In this document: positions 36,814 through 45,429 of the stretch, one piece after another
Layout of the letters: each line of letters begins with the position of its first letter
Position numbering within the stretch: the stretch's first letter is position 1
Assembly (NCBI RefSeq): GCF_015686655.1
Contig: NZ_JADPMP010000008.1
Location: 62,001-126,000 of the forward strand
Length of the DNA stretch: 64,000 bases
Direction: 5' to 3'
Source: Pontibacter sp. FD36
GTDB taxonomy: Bacteria; Bacteroidota; Bacteroidia; Cytophagales; Hymenobacteraceae
The notes under the pieces: model-generated
The model's input: only the letters and a program-made list of their open reading frames with translations
Databases searched by the model: none
Told to the model about the DNA's origin: nothing
Position numbers and translations under genes: made by a program

Positions 36814-37322
36814 CTAAGCGGCCTGCTTATTGGCAAGTGGTGCTCCTTTATCTGATTCGGCCTTCAGGGTCAAGATATTGCTGGCCGCTTTGAAGGCCTT
36901 GGTGCCGGCGTAGATAATCATGGCCTTATCTTCACGGAGCCGGCTGATCCAGCCCTGCAGGTAAGCTACCGAGTTCTGAAAAACTGCCTCCCGGATTCTG
37001 GTGAAGGCACAGAGGAAGCTGGCGCCCATCGTGGCAATGAGCTCCTCTTTGCTGTAGGCCTCCTCGCCGAAGCGGCTGGCCTTTTCATCCTCTGAGAAGC
37101 GGTTAAGTCTTGTGGGGTGGCCGATGGCGTGGATCAGCTCATGGCATGATATGCCTCGGAAGAGACAAAGCGCATAGGATCCGGCACCTGCACGATGTCT
37201 GTGGCCGGCGCATACCAGACCTGTGATGCGAACCCGCCAACACGGGGGAAGTGACAGCGGGCAACAACCTGCAGACTACTGTTTTTGCAGGTGACACACC
37301 AGGAGGTAGCAGCAAAAAACAA
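36814..37322 (-). pseudogene. ArdC-like antirestriction / zincin-type protein, frameshifted and truncated
   Basis: The 3' part reads FRGISCHELIHAIGHPTRLN, then SKEELIATMGASFLCAFTRI, QNSVAYLQGWISRLREDKAM and ILTLKAESDKG, the C-terminal half of ArdC-like proteins with the metal site HELIH at 37129-37143. The 5' part is in another frame (37134-37322) and reads VWYAPATDIVQVPDPMRF, then VSSEAYHAM, which should join directly to the HELIH segment. A one-base change around 37143-37150 separates the two frames. The N-terminal ssDNA-binding domain is missing. ArdC proteins protect incoming DNA against restriction; this one is dead. Confidence 0.75.
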
Positions 37323-37473
37323 TATCCTATCTGCCTACGCCGTGTATGACTTTCAGGAAGTAGAAATCTTTGAAAAGCTGGATAAAACAAACGGCCTGAG
37401 AGAGATTTTTTAAATATTTCCAACTATCTTGATCTATCGATTTGGCTTGTAACAGGCTGTTAACTTAGGCCAT

Positions 37474-37920
37474 ATGCCTAACCCCATACACACCACTATG
37501 AAAGATGTTCTGAATTTATTGCCACACCGTGAACCGTTCCTATTTGTCGACACTATTCTCCTGAGCAACGAAGAAAAAACCATTGGCACTATTACCTTCG
37601 ACAAAGCTAACCTGACGCTGTGTACCACCTTCCCAAATCTGGATTTTGTACCTGCCACTATTCTGATTGAGGCTATGGCACAATGCGGTGGAGCAGGCAT
37701 CAAAAAGTTCAGTGCCATACAGGGGCTGTTTGGCCTGGCTACAATTGAGTCTGCCGTTTTCCACAAAGTTGTTCCCCACGGCGCCGAGATAGAAATGGTA
37801 GTCCGCAACCTCAGGGTGAGTGAGCGTATCCTGAAACAATCCGGTGTTGCTTACCTTGACGGAGAACCTGCCATAGAAGCCACCTGGACGTGTATACGTT
37901 TCCAGAATGGAGGTAATTAA
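37474..37920 (+). CDS. FabZ-like 3-hydroxyacyl-ACP dehydratase homologue
   Basis: A 148-aa hotdog-fold protein. The catalytic His of LLPHREPFLFVDTIL and the segment PATILIEAMAQCGGAG, with Glu in the second active-site position, are clear FabZ features. The C-terminal strands (VFHKVVPHGAEIEMVVRNL) fit. It is isolated from fatty-acid genes, so it may be a paralogue serving a specialised acyl chain rather than the housekeeping enzyme. The start may be at 37474 or at the Met in MKDVLNLLP (37498). It is the first intact gene after the island. Confidence 0.85.
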   Translation: MPNPIHTTMKDVLNLLPHREPFLFVDTILLSNEEKTIGTITFDKANLTLCTTFPNLDFVPATILIEAMAQCGGAGIKKFSAIQGLFGLATIESAVFHKVVPHGAEIEMVVRNLRVSERILKQSGVAYLDGEPAIEATWTCIRFQNGGN

Positions 37921-38283
37921 CAGGCAAAATGAGAATAGCCCATACATCATTGCTAATGAAAGATGCTTTTAAATCGCAGGATACGCTGAAGCGGATATGA
38001 AGTGCGTCGGCAGAGGTTAAACTGTAGTAGGCAGGGCGTTGGCTGATATTCTCTGTTACCTGACAAACCCCACTTAACATTTTTCTTTCGTAAGCCCCTC
38101 TCTCTAAACCATGGAGGGGTTGCGAAAGGAAAATGATCCTGCAAGCCTTCTGCTGTGAAGGTTGGCTGTGGTGTCAGGTCAACTAGTGGCAGTTACGAGT
38201 ACAAAGATTAAAATTAAAGCAAAAGAAAAGCCCTCCATAGGTAAACTGTGGAGGGCAATAAGACTAGATAGCGCTGTCCATTA
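37921..38283. other. convergent gap, 363 bases, no gene seen
   Basis: Between the FabZ-like gene and the M61 peptidase. A short GC-rich inverted repeat CCCCTC/GAGGGG occurs near 38095-38120, and the M61 terminator occupies 38221-38256. Confidence 0.5.
38221..38256 (-). terminator. terminator of the M61 peptidase gene
   Basis: GCCCTCCATAG and CTGTGGAGGGC (38230-38256) form a stem with a short loop. On the minus strand a T-rich tail follows (plus-strand A-run 38221-38229). Confidence 0.75.
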
Positions 38284-40083
38284 CTATAGGTTAGTCATCC
38301 AGCGGTTTCGGAGTGCCGACTGCTTTGGGTTTGCAGCTTCGTTTATCTTAAATTGGTGTCTTAGCTCCTCTTCTTTCTCCAGCACGATGGTCTTTACTTC
38401 CTGTTTATTACCGTTGCGAAGCACGATGTAAGTATTGGCATCGCCCGGCCTGGCTGCGGATAGTTTCTTAATCTCTTGCTGGGCGTTTTCGAGCGTTATG
38501 TTTACTCCGTTGAATGCAACCAGGACATCGCCATTTTGCAGCCCCATTTTCTGAAGCTTTTCATCTACCTTGGTAAAAACGATGTTACCGTCTGCGAATG
38601 CGAAAGCATACCCTACGTGTGGCTTAATATTTCCTGTTTTAACTGATTCCTGATAGATGATACCCAGTTTACCGAAGTAATCACTTAAGGGTAGAGTTTC
38701 TGCGCCTTTTACATAACGGTTAAAGAAATCTTCGATTTCAGGGTATGTTCTGGATGCAAAAAGGTTAAAGAATTCGGCCTCTGAAAACGCCTTTTTAGGA
38801 CCGTACTCTTTTGAGAGCTCGTTCACCACTTCCCGAAGTCCACGCTTCCCCTCGGACAGTTCCAGGAGGCGGATATCCAAAAGGGCTGCCACTACAGCCC
38901 CGCGGTGGTAAATATTACCGTACTGCTTCTGGCCTTCCGGTGTATAGGACGTAAGACTCAGTTTATGCAAACTGTAGTTCTTGTCCATGCGGTCATCGAA
39001 AATGAGTTTCTCTGTCATATCCTCCAGGTAGGCTGGCAGGTCAATCATTTTTCCTCTTAGCCGCATCATGTCAGAGGCCCATTCCGTGGTCCCCTCATAG
39101 AGCCACAAATGCTGAGAAGGAGTAGGAGTAACAAAGTTGAACTGTTCGATCAACTCACTGTGTATGTTTAGTGGGGTAATGATGTGGAAGAATTCATGGG
39201 CTGCCACATCCGTCAACTGGTTGGCATAGGCAGGTGTGAGCGGAGCTTCTTTGTAAACGTATTCTGAAGAATAGGAGTGCTCCCAGGCGCCCCAGGTTTC
39301 ATCTTCAAAGTGATAGAGGAAAGTGTAGCGGTCTACGGGGAAGTCAACCACAAAAGCATTGGCTGCCTCCAGCATTTCCGTCATGTTGTTAAGGAGATCC
39401 TGCGACTGAATTAAGCCTGTTTTAGAGTAGGTATAAATGTCAATCGTTGTATTCCTGAACTTTGTTTCAGCTTTCGTGAGTGTACCTGCCAGTATGGGTG
39501 AGTCAACTATATGATCATAATTATCTGCTGTATAATAACCGTCTTTATCTATCGTTAGTGCTGTTCCTACCTGCCACTCCTGTGGGTACGCCAGCTTAAT
39601 TCGCATTGGCGCCGATTGCATACCTTTCAGGTAGCCAAACACACCCTGTCCATTGATCAGGGCGTGATCACTTTCAAGCGAGGTACCGCACATAGCGTAT
39701 ATCCTGTTTTCTTCAACGGGTGTATCCCATGTTTCGGAAATCTGGTAGGTAATCTTGCGTACTTTAGCCGGATTGCTCAGCTGCCACTGATTGGTGCTAA
39801 TCTGTTTTGCTTCCAGCTCACGACCTTTTTTATCAAAAGCTTTAAAGTTGTGAACAAAGCGGCCAATGTCCATCGTCTGGTAGGTACCGGGAGCGGTTGC
39901 TGCAAACTGGTAAACATTATTCTCGGCCTTGAGCCCTTTTACATCCAGTGTTACTTTAAAGCGATCATCGGCCCGATCGTTCAGGTTTACCTGGTAAGTA
40001 AGCGATGGAGAGCTACCAGCCGTTACAGGCTGTTGAAAGGCTAAAAACGCGAATAGCCCCAATGATAGCGCAATTTTTTTCAT
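38284..40083 (-). CDS. secreted M61-family metallopeptidase with PDZ domain
   Basis: A 599-aa exported glycyl-aminopeptidase-type metalloprotease. Signal peptide MKKIALSLGLFAFLAFQQPV with cleavage near TAG. The zinc site HEFFH is at 296-300 (AAHEFFHIITPLNIHSE), with the downstream Glu in the WLYEGTTEW segment. A C-terminal PDZ domain (ADGNIVFTKVDEKL, LQNGDVLVAFNGVNITL) follows, as usual in M61. The start at 40083 is chosen for the signal peptide; the upstream extension is not coding-like. It begins the minus-strand run of hydrolase genes. Confidence 0.92.
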   Translation of the reverse strand: MKKIALSLGLFAFLAFQQPVTAGSSPSLTYQVNLNDRADDRFKVTLDVKGLKAENNVYQFAATAPGTYQTMDIGRFVHNFKAFDKKGRELEAKQISTNQWQLSNPAKVRKITYQISETWDTPVEENRIYAMCGTSLESDHALINGQGVFGYLKGMQSAPMRIKLAYPQEWQVGTALTIDKDGYYTADNYDHIVDSPILAGTLTKAETKFRNTTIDIYTYSKTGLIQSQDLLNNMTEMLEAANAFVVDFPVDRYTFLYHFEDETWGAWEHSYSSEYVYKEAPLTPAYANQLTDVAAHEFFHIITPLNIHSELIEQFNFVTPTPSQHLWLYEGTTEWASDMMRLRGKMIDLPAYLEDMTEKLIFDDRMDKNYSLHKLSLTSYTPEGQKQYGNIYHRGAVVAALLDIRLLELSEGKRGLREVVNELSKEYGPKKAFSEAEFFNLFASRTYPEIEDFFNRYVKGAETLPLSDYFGKLGIIYQESVKTGNIKPHVGYAFAFADGNIVFTKVDEKLQKMGLQNGDVLVAFNGVNITLENAQQEIKKLSAARPGDANTYIVLRNGNKQEVKTIVLEKEEELRHQFKINEAANPKQSALRNRWMTNL

Positions 40084-40302
40084 ATTGGTTTTTATTAGGT
40101 TACAGCAAATTATAGAATAGCTGTTATTGTTAAAATGTATCAGATAAATGCCTGAAACTCCTCTGCAATCAGGGCCCCCTTCAAGACAGGAGCTATTTAT
40201 CTCCCAGATAAGGGGCATGAAAGTTAATTTTCCCCTCTTGAAGTGATCACGCATACGCAACCGGGTGAAGTCAGCAGTAGTAAAGTTGTATGCTGCCTTT
40301 GG

Positions 40303-40758
40303 TTAGTGCGGTATAGAAAGGTGTTCATGTGCAATGCGCCATTTGCCATCCTGCTTTACCAGCACACTTGTTCCGCGTCCTCTGCCACTCACAGGTTTTC
40401 CAGCATGTGTGCCCTGGTAAGTGTACTCGTAAATACACGTGGCGCTACCCTTCTCGACCGAAAGCCATTTAATATTTTCAATCCCGTAAACCTCGTCAGG
40501 CAGGTAACTCCATGTTCGCTCAAAATTAACCTTAACGGCCGCCATGCCCTCACTTGCTTCTTTATTAAACCAATAGATGGCATCAGGCATTAATAGTGGT
40601 TGCACATTAGCAAAATCGTGGGTATTGGTTGCATCCACGTAGTTTTTAATGAAGACGTTAAGTTCCTGCTCTACCTTAGGATTTGCTCCCGTGCCAAAGG
40701 CTGCGGCCACAAAACAGAAGTATAGGCAAAGCGATAAACAGGCAGTATTTTTATTCAT
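40303..40758 (-). CDS. SnoaL/DUF4440-like exported protein
   Basis: A 151-aa NTF2-fold protein with signal peptide MNKNTACLSLCLYFCFVAAA. The mature part has FIKNYVDATNTHDFANVQPLL, then GRGRGTSVLVKQDGKWRIAH near the C-terminus, the classic end of DUF4440/SnoaL-like proteins. Such proteins can be ligand-binding, cyclase-like or accessory domains; no catalytic residues can be assigned. Lies between two secreted hydrolase genes, on the same strand. Confidence 0.75.
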   Translation of the reverse strand: MNKNTACLSLCLYFCFVAAAFGTGANPKVEQELNVFIKNYVDATNTHDFANVQPLLMPDAIYWFNKEASEGMAAVKVNFERTWSYLPDEVYGIENIKWLSVEKGSATCIYEYTYQGTHAGKPVSGRGRGTSVLVKQDGKWRIAHEHLSIPH

Positions 40759-40925
40759 AGTTTTATTTTGGGGGCTTGGGTTTATAACAATATTCGATTC
40801 TTGCTGTCTGAAGGTGCAGTGGTTCTGTTTCTTGCAACTTCAGAGCTGTTTCTGTTGGATAAGGGGCATAAGCTAAGGTTTTCCGGTGCGTCTCTGTCTG
40901 AAAAACTAGGTTGCGGCAGGAGCTC

Positions 40926-42302
40926 TTATTCTGGAGTACCATGCATCACTTTCTTCATCCAGGTGTCTGTATCTTGAATAAGTTTGGTGTTGAAGTGGGT
41001 TCTGTTGTACTCCGGATCGCGTTTGTTCATTTGCGCCACGCCCTCCGCCATACCAGGCACTATAACAAAGGAATGATTAGTTTTGGGCATGGTCAGGAAA
41101 GTAGCATTTCCGGGGTGGTAGTGATTTACTATTTCGGCGATACGCTTATGGTCTTCTGCATTCACTACCTGGAAGTCGTATTCGCCCCAGATAGAAAGCA
41201 CGTATTCCTCCGTTTCGGCCCATGCCTTGGTGAGGTTGATTTCATCAATCTGCTGCCAATAGCGGTAGTCGCGCGACCAGAACTCATCGCCGCCATTGTA
41301 CTGAAACTCCTCTTGTAGAATCTTTTTATAGGCAGGGTCGGCAGCGGCAATAGTACTTGGGTGTTGCCCCAGAACAAAGTAGCGATAAAGCACGTGGTGC
41401 AGCTGTCGCATTGTTTCTTCGCTTTCCACATAGTCAGTACCTGTTAGTGGTTTTTGAAACCGGAACATATCGGCTGCAAACTCAAACCAAGGGCGGTAAG
41501 GGCTGCCGTAAACCATAACACCTTTCAGGCGATGTTTCTGACTAATCACAGGTGCAACAATGCCGCCCATGGAGTGGCCAAAGAGGAAGATGTTCTCCTG
41601 GTCAACTTCCGGAAGGCGCTTCAGTTCCAGTAGCCCTTGCTCAAAAGCTTCTATTTCGGTATAAAGGTCGATCTGCATGCAGTCTTGGGTAAGCTCGTTA
41701 TCGCCCAGGCCCGGTTTCTCTACCAGCATAACCAGGTAGCCAAGTTCACTCCAGCCTTTTATAAGCTGACCGTAGGCAGTGTTGGTGTAGTCTTCTATAG
41801 AACGGCAGGGAAAGCCAGGGATGAAGAGAATAGCGGGACTTTTAGTCCCATTTTTAGGTTTGTAGGTAATGGTGCGTAAGTGCCCACCTCTGAAAGGCAC
41901 CTGGCTGTAGACGATGTTTGCATTGGCAGGCGCCTCCGCTGTTCTTCCTACTGCTTTGCCCTTGAGACTCTTTTTCTTTCCTCCGCGAAGAAGCTGCGCA
42001 GTTACTACCTGATGCGGGTAAAGTGTTTTATTCAGTGCTGCTATGTCGTCTGGTTTACTTAAGTGCTTTTTGTTTACCGAGAGCAGAATATCGTTTTTAC
42101 CGATACCCAAAGCACTGGCAGTAGAACCAGGCGCAACAGCTGCCACGAGCAGCCCGTTTTCTAAATTGTGGGCCCTGGCCAGGGAATCAGGAAGGGGAGA
42201 GGTATGGAGTCCCAGAAAAGCCCTGCGCTTCAGCTCCTGTGCCTTGGCCGCAGGGGTGAACCATATACAAAACAGGAGGATAGAGGAATAAATTAATTTC
42301 AT
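40926..42302 (-). CDS. exported alpha/beta hydrolase with N-terminal PDZ domain
   Basis: A 458-aa protein. Signal peptide MKLIYSSILLFCIWFTPAAKA, then a PDZ domain (about 30-120: FLGLHTSPLPDSL, GSTASALGIGKNDILLSVN), then an alpha/beta-hydrolase fold with nucleophile elbow GHSMGG, oxyanion segment IPGFPCRS, and a C-terminal His in KTNHSFVIVPG. The fusion of a PDZ with an esterase/peptidase domain is typical of Bacteroidota surface hydrolases (family DUF3887/X-Pro-type relatives). Substrate unknown, perhaps peptide or ester. Confidence 0.8.
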   Translation of the reverse strand: MKLIYSSILLFCIWFTPAAKAQELKRRAFLGLHTSPLPDSLARAHNLENGLLVAAVAPGSTASALGIGKNDILLSVNKKHLSKPDDIAALNKTLYPHQVVTAQLLRGGKKKSLKGKAVGRTAEAPANANIVYSQVPFRGGHLRTITYKPKNGTKSPAILFIPGFPCRSIEDYTNTAYGQLIKGWSELGYLVMLVEKPGLGDNELTQDCMQIDLYTEIEAFEQGLLELKRLPEVDQENIFLFGHSMGGIVAPVISQKHRLKGVMVYGSPYRPWFEFAADMFRFQKPLTGTDYVESEETMRQLHHVLYRYFVLGQHPSTIAAADPAYKKILQEEFQYNGGDEFWSRDYRYWQQIDEINLTKAWAETEEYVLSIWGEYDFQVVNAEDHKRIAEIVNHYHPGNATFLTMPKTNHSFVIVPGMAEGVAQMNKRDPEYNRTHFNTKLIQDTDTWMKKVMHGTPE

Positions 42303-42396
42303 TTTCTGATTATAGGGTATTGGAGTTTGATAGTCAGCCAGTCAATTTCAGCACTGCTTCTGTTTTTTTCGGATTTACATTGTTCCCACATATGTG

Positions 42397-43713
42397 TTAT
42401 TGCTGGAGCATGGAAGCGCTGTAGGGATTCGACAGTAATTCGTAAAATACTTCCCAGGATTTTGCAGAAGTTTTTTCATCTCTGCTTTTTACCTCCACAT
42501 GCTTTCGGACCAGTTCCTGCCCCAGGTTGTAGTTAATGACGTAGCTTCTATACCTGTCAAAGAACCGGGTGCGCTGCAAAGCTTTGTCCATTTCAGTGAA
42601 GCTATACTTTACCAGTAGCTCTGCTGCCGCTTCACGGCTTATTTTACCATTTAGGTATAAGCGCGCCGCTTCATTGCCTGCGAAGTTTAAGCGGTTTATC
42701 TGGGCAAGTATGGCATAATAACGCTCTGCCTCGGCAGGGTTAAGGCCAGCTAACGGGAACAATACCTCTTTCTCAAACTGCATGCGCTCCCGTGCCGGGA
42801 AGGCAACCTCTATCCCATAATTGGCACTGCCCTCAGCAATAAGCGACTGCGGGCTGAACAAGGGATAGATGGCGTACTCTTTCCAGCCTCGTTTCTTTAC
42901 TAACTCTTGCTCCAGCAGGACATTGAACACATGGTGCCCCGGATAGCCTTCATGGCAGGCCAGATCGATGGCACGCTCAATATTGATAGGAAAGTCTGTG
43001 TTAATTTGGATAAGGCTGTAGCTGTTGCCTTTGAAGTAATTATAGCCTGACCAGGGTTTGTTAGTTACATACGCTACCTGGAAGCTCTCCTTATCAGGAA
43101 GGGTATAATGCGCTTTCGTTCTTCTTCGGGCTTCTGCGATGGCAGCCTGAAAAACTGTGTCAAGTTTTTCTTTTGGTATTACGAAGCGGTTACGATAGGC
43201 AAACCACCTGTCTGCCAGGCTGCCTTCTCCGGGAAGAATACCATCCAGGGTACTTAGGAGCGAGTCGAAGTGAGCAAGGCTATGGTGCGGAGGCTTTACA
43301 TCGTAGAGGAGTTGTGCCTCTTCATCGAAGGGAAGTTTTTCACCCTGCATCATCCTTACCTTAGTTATGGTTGCCTGTACCTGCTTCTGGAGCATGGCAA
43401 TTCTTCTTTTTTCCAGTGCAGACAAACCTACTGTGTCCTGCGCAGCAAGCCCCTGAAGCACCTGGCGTAAGTCCCCGATAAAGGCATCACCTGGAAAGGT
43501 ATCTGTTGTCACACCCGTCGGTTTCCACTCTTCCGGGCCATAGTAGGCATCTACAACATCACTGTCGTATTGCCCAATCTTCAACACTGTGCTGACATAT
43601 CGCTCGGCCAGATCGTCCATTTGCGGTGCCTCTTCCTGTGCAACAGATGTACAGGCAATAGCAGAAGCAAAAGATGCTATAGTGAGCAGGTGCTGAAGGT
43701 AATTTTTTTTCAT
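42397..43713 (-). CDS. DUF885-family (metallopeptidase-like) exported protein
   Basis: A 438-aa protein with leader MKKNYLQHLLTIASFASAIA followed by CTSVAQ; a lipobox-like Cys is possible. The DUF885 motif HEGYPGHHVFN carries the two His and Glu of the proposed zinc site. Helical throughout, as is usual. Proteins of this family are thought to be carboxypeptidases or dipeptidases. It stands in the middle of a minus-strand series of exported hydrolases. Confidence 0.82.
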   Translation of the reverse strand: MKKNYLQHLLTIASFASAIACTSVAQEEAPQMDDLAERYVSTVLKIGQYDSDVVDAYYGPEEWKPTGVTTDTFPGDAFIGDLRQVLQGLAAQDTVGLSALEKRRIAMLQKQVQATITKVRMMQGEKLPFDEEAQLLYDVKPPHHSLAHFDSLLSTLDGILPGEGSLADRWFAYRNRFVIPKEKLDTVFQAAIAEARRRTKAHYTLPDKESFQVAYVTNKPWSGYNYFKGNSYSLIQINTDFPINIERAIDLACHEGYPGHHVFNVLLEQELVKKRGWKEYAIYPLFSPQSLIAEGSANYGIEVAFPARERMQFEKEVLFPLAGLNPAEAERYYAILAQINRLNFAGNEAARLYLNGKISREAAAELLVKYSFTEMDKALQRTRFFDRYRSYVINYNLGQELVRKHVEVKSRDEKTSAKSWEVFYELLSNPYSASMLQQ

Positions 43714-43772
43714 ACTCTTATATCTAAAAATGATAGGGTCTATGGCGGTGTGTTGCCCGCCTGCGTTAAAAG

Positions 43773-43808
43773 CAGGTAGCCGCTGTTCATTGCAGAAGCG
43801 GCTACCTG
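43773..43808 (-). terminator. hairpin downstream of the serine-hydrolase gene
   Basis: CAGGTAGCCGCT (43773-43784) and AGCGGCTACCTG (43797-43808) make a perfect 12-bp stem with a 12-base loop, 32 bases past the stop of the serine hydrolase. The T-tract after it on the minus strand is short, so efficient termination is not certain. Confidence 0.65.
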
Positions 43809-43840
43809 TACATGGCTAAAACTGGTAGAAGCGCCCGCTA

Positions 43841-45004
43841 TCAATTAGGCACGTTAGTCACAGCGGAAATAATCCTGGCCATGTCCAGCATGTAATCGTG
43901 TGTGGATCTTTTCAGGAGCTGGCCATTGTCCGTGTTGAACTGGATGCCCATGGCCACGTCCAGGTCGGGGAAGTACTGGCCGTCCGAGATATAGCCAGGG
44001 AACCAGCCGCTGTGTCCGTAGCCGTTTCCTGCGAAGCCTCCCGGCCTGATCTGTATACCCAAGCCATAGAGGTGGTTCTTGCCAGTATAGGCCGGTACAC
44101 CCTGGCGCATTTCTTCCCGTTTAGCTGCAGGAATTGCTTTAAAGTGATACATGGCTTTTGCCCAGGTGGCCAGGTCGGAGGCGCTGGATACAAAGCCGCC
44201 TCCCATCCACTCGAACTGCGGGTTAAATACCAGCTCTCCGTTTCTAATCATGGCGCCTTCAAAAGGAAAAGGCCCGTTTGCTTTTGAGTAGCCCACTGCA
44301 AAGCGGGCATACTTACGCTTAACCGAGGGCTCCGTGTCGTTCAGGTGGTAAGGTTCAATGACGAGCTTTTTAGCCAGCTCATACATCTTCTTCCCGCTGA
44401 TCCTTTCCAGTATATAGCCGAAGAGAATATAATTTGTATCGGCATAGCCCCAGCCTTTGCCGGCTTCAAACAATGGCTTCCGATCAAAGATATAGGCAAA
44501 GGTCTCGGATGGAGCCCAGCTACGGGCAGGGTTCTCTTTCAGCTTCTGCATAAAGTCCCCCAACTGATAATACTCCTCTAGGCCGGATGTGTGGTTCAGC
44601 AGCATGCGCATGGTAATGCTTTTCGCGTTTGGAATTCTGCTGAACCAGGGTTCCTGCCCGATGTATTTTTCGATCTTATCATCCAGGCTGTAGAGACCCT
44701 GCTCTGCAAGCACCATAGCCGAGGCCGCAAATAGTGTTTTCCCGTTGCTGCCCGAAAGCATCCGGTTATCGGGGCGCATCGGAATGCCCCTGGCAGAGTC
44801 TGCCATGCCGGTGGCGATGGTAATTTTATGCCCGTTCGGAAGCACTGCCGCGAAGGTAGCGCCTGGGAAGCCGTTTGCTCTTTGGAGCGAATCCAGCTTT
44901 GCCTGCATCTGAGCCTTGATCGCCTTTAGCTGTGTTGGATTTTGTGCAGCGGCTGTAAAGCAGCACAAAAGAATAATAAGTGTACTGTAGATTATGCTTT
45001 TCAT
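43841..45004 (-). CDS. exported serine hydrolase (class C beta-lactamase / DD-peptidase-like)
   Basis: A 387-aa protein of the beta-lactamase/transpeptidase-like superfamily. Signal peptide MKSIIYSTLIILLCCFTAAA ends near AQN. The nucleophile S-x-x-K is Ser86-Asn-Gly-Lys89 in RMLSGSNGKT, the second motif is Y-A-D in WGYADTNYILFG (instead of Y-x-N), and the third is HSG in GYGHSGWFPGY (replacing KTG). Such proteins in Bacteroidota are usually esterases or D-aminopeptidases rather than true beta-lactamases. It is followed by a short hairpin and precedes a remnant of a C45-type hydrolase. Confidence 0.85.
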   Translation of the reverse strand: MKSIIYSTLIILLCCFTAAAQNPTQLKAIKAQMQAKLDSLQRANGFPGATFAAVLPNGHKITIATGMADSARGIPMRPDNRMLSGSNGKTLFAASAMVLAEQGLYSLDDKIEKYIGQEPWFSRIPNAKSITMRMLLNHTSGLEEYYQLGDFMQKLKENPARSWAPSETFAYIFDRKPLFEAGKGWGYADTNYILFGYILERISGKKMYELAKKLVIEPYHLNDTEPSVKRKYARFAVGYSKANGPFPFEGAMIRNGELVFNPQFEWMGGGFVSSASDLATWAKAMYHFKAIPAAKREEMRQGVPAYTGKNHLYGLGIQIRPGGFAGNGYGHSGWFPGYISDGQYFPDLDVAMGIQFNTDNGQLLKRSTHDYMLDMARIISAVTNVPN

Positions 45005-45065
45005 GAAACAGGATGAATCTGATTTTAAAATGTTATTTGTTTTTCAAGTAGTGTGTCTGGAAGTC

Positions 45066-45242
45066 CTATTGGTCCGGAGACCCGTCAGTAACCTGCACCG
45101 GTGGTTTGTCTCCTGGTGTAATGAGGGCGGAGCTGAAGGTAATGGCTATCGTTTGATCCGTTATGCGGGCTAAATTGCGGGCGGCAACCGCCTGCTGCTC
45201 TGTCATGGAGGTCAGCATAATAAGAAGAAACGCGCTTCTCAT
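45066..45242 (-). pseudogene. remnant of a C45-family hydrolase, C-terminal piece only
   Basis: A 58-codon frame. Residues 34-58 read ITFSSALITPGDKPPVQVTD and GSPDQ, which aligns with FTFSSVIFTLGTTPSVQVTH and GSPDQ in the C-terminus of the C45-type gene at the right end of this window. The rest (MRSAFLLIMLTSMTEQQAVA) does not align, so the piece is joined to an unrelated or decayed start. It is far too short to be active. It shows that a second C45-type copy once stood here. Confidence 0.65.
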
Positions 45243-45429
45243 AATTCTTAGTTTAGGTGTCTACTGCATGCAGCCTGCTGTTATATAAATATAACCTGCG
45301 CTACTATACCCGGCTTAAACCGGCTTGGGGAGTAGCTATTACACGCAGTCCTCTTTCCAGGTTTATCAAAATTACCACTCTGCGAATAAGGTAACTTGTA
45401 TTATCCTGCCCTTTTGCATACATGGGTGA

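Noticed and set aside
37225..37413. Plus-strand frames that read like protein at the ArdC remnant's border (LSAYAVYDFQEVEIFEKLDK and, in another frame, GNNLQTTVFAGDTPGGSS)
   Set aside because: They might be a frameshifted tail of an old gene, but no family is recognised and two frames must be joined; not reported as a gene.
37953..38144. Minus-strand 63-codon frame between FabZ-like and M61 genes
   Set aside because: No family, no leader and a low-complexity start; it lies over an inverted repeat.
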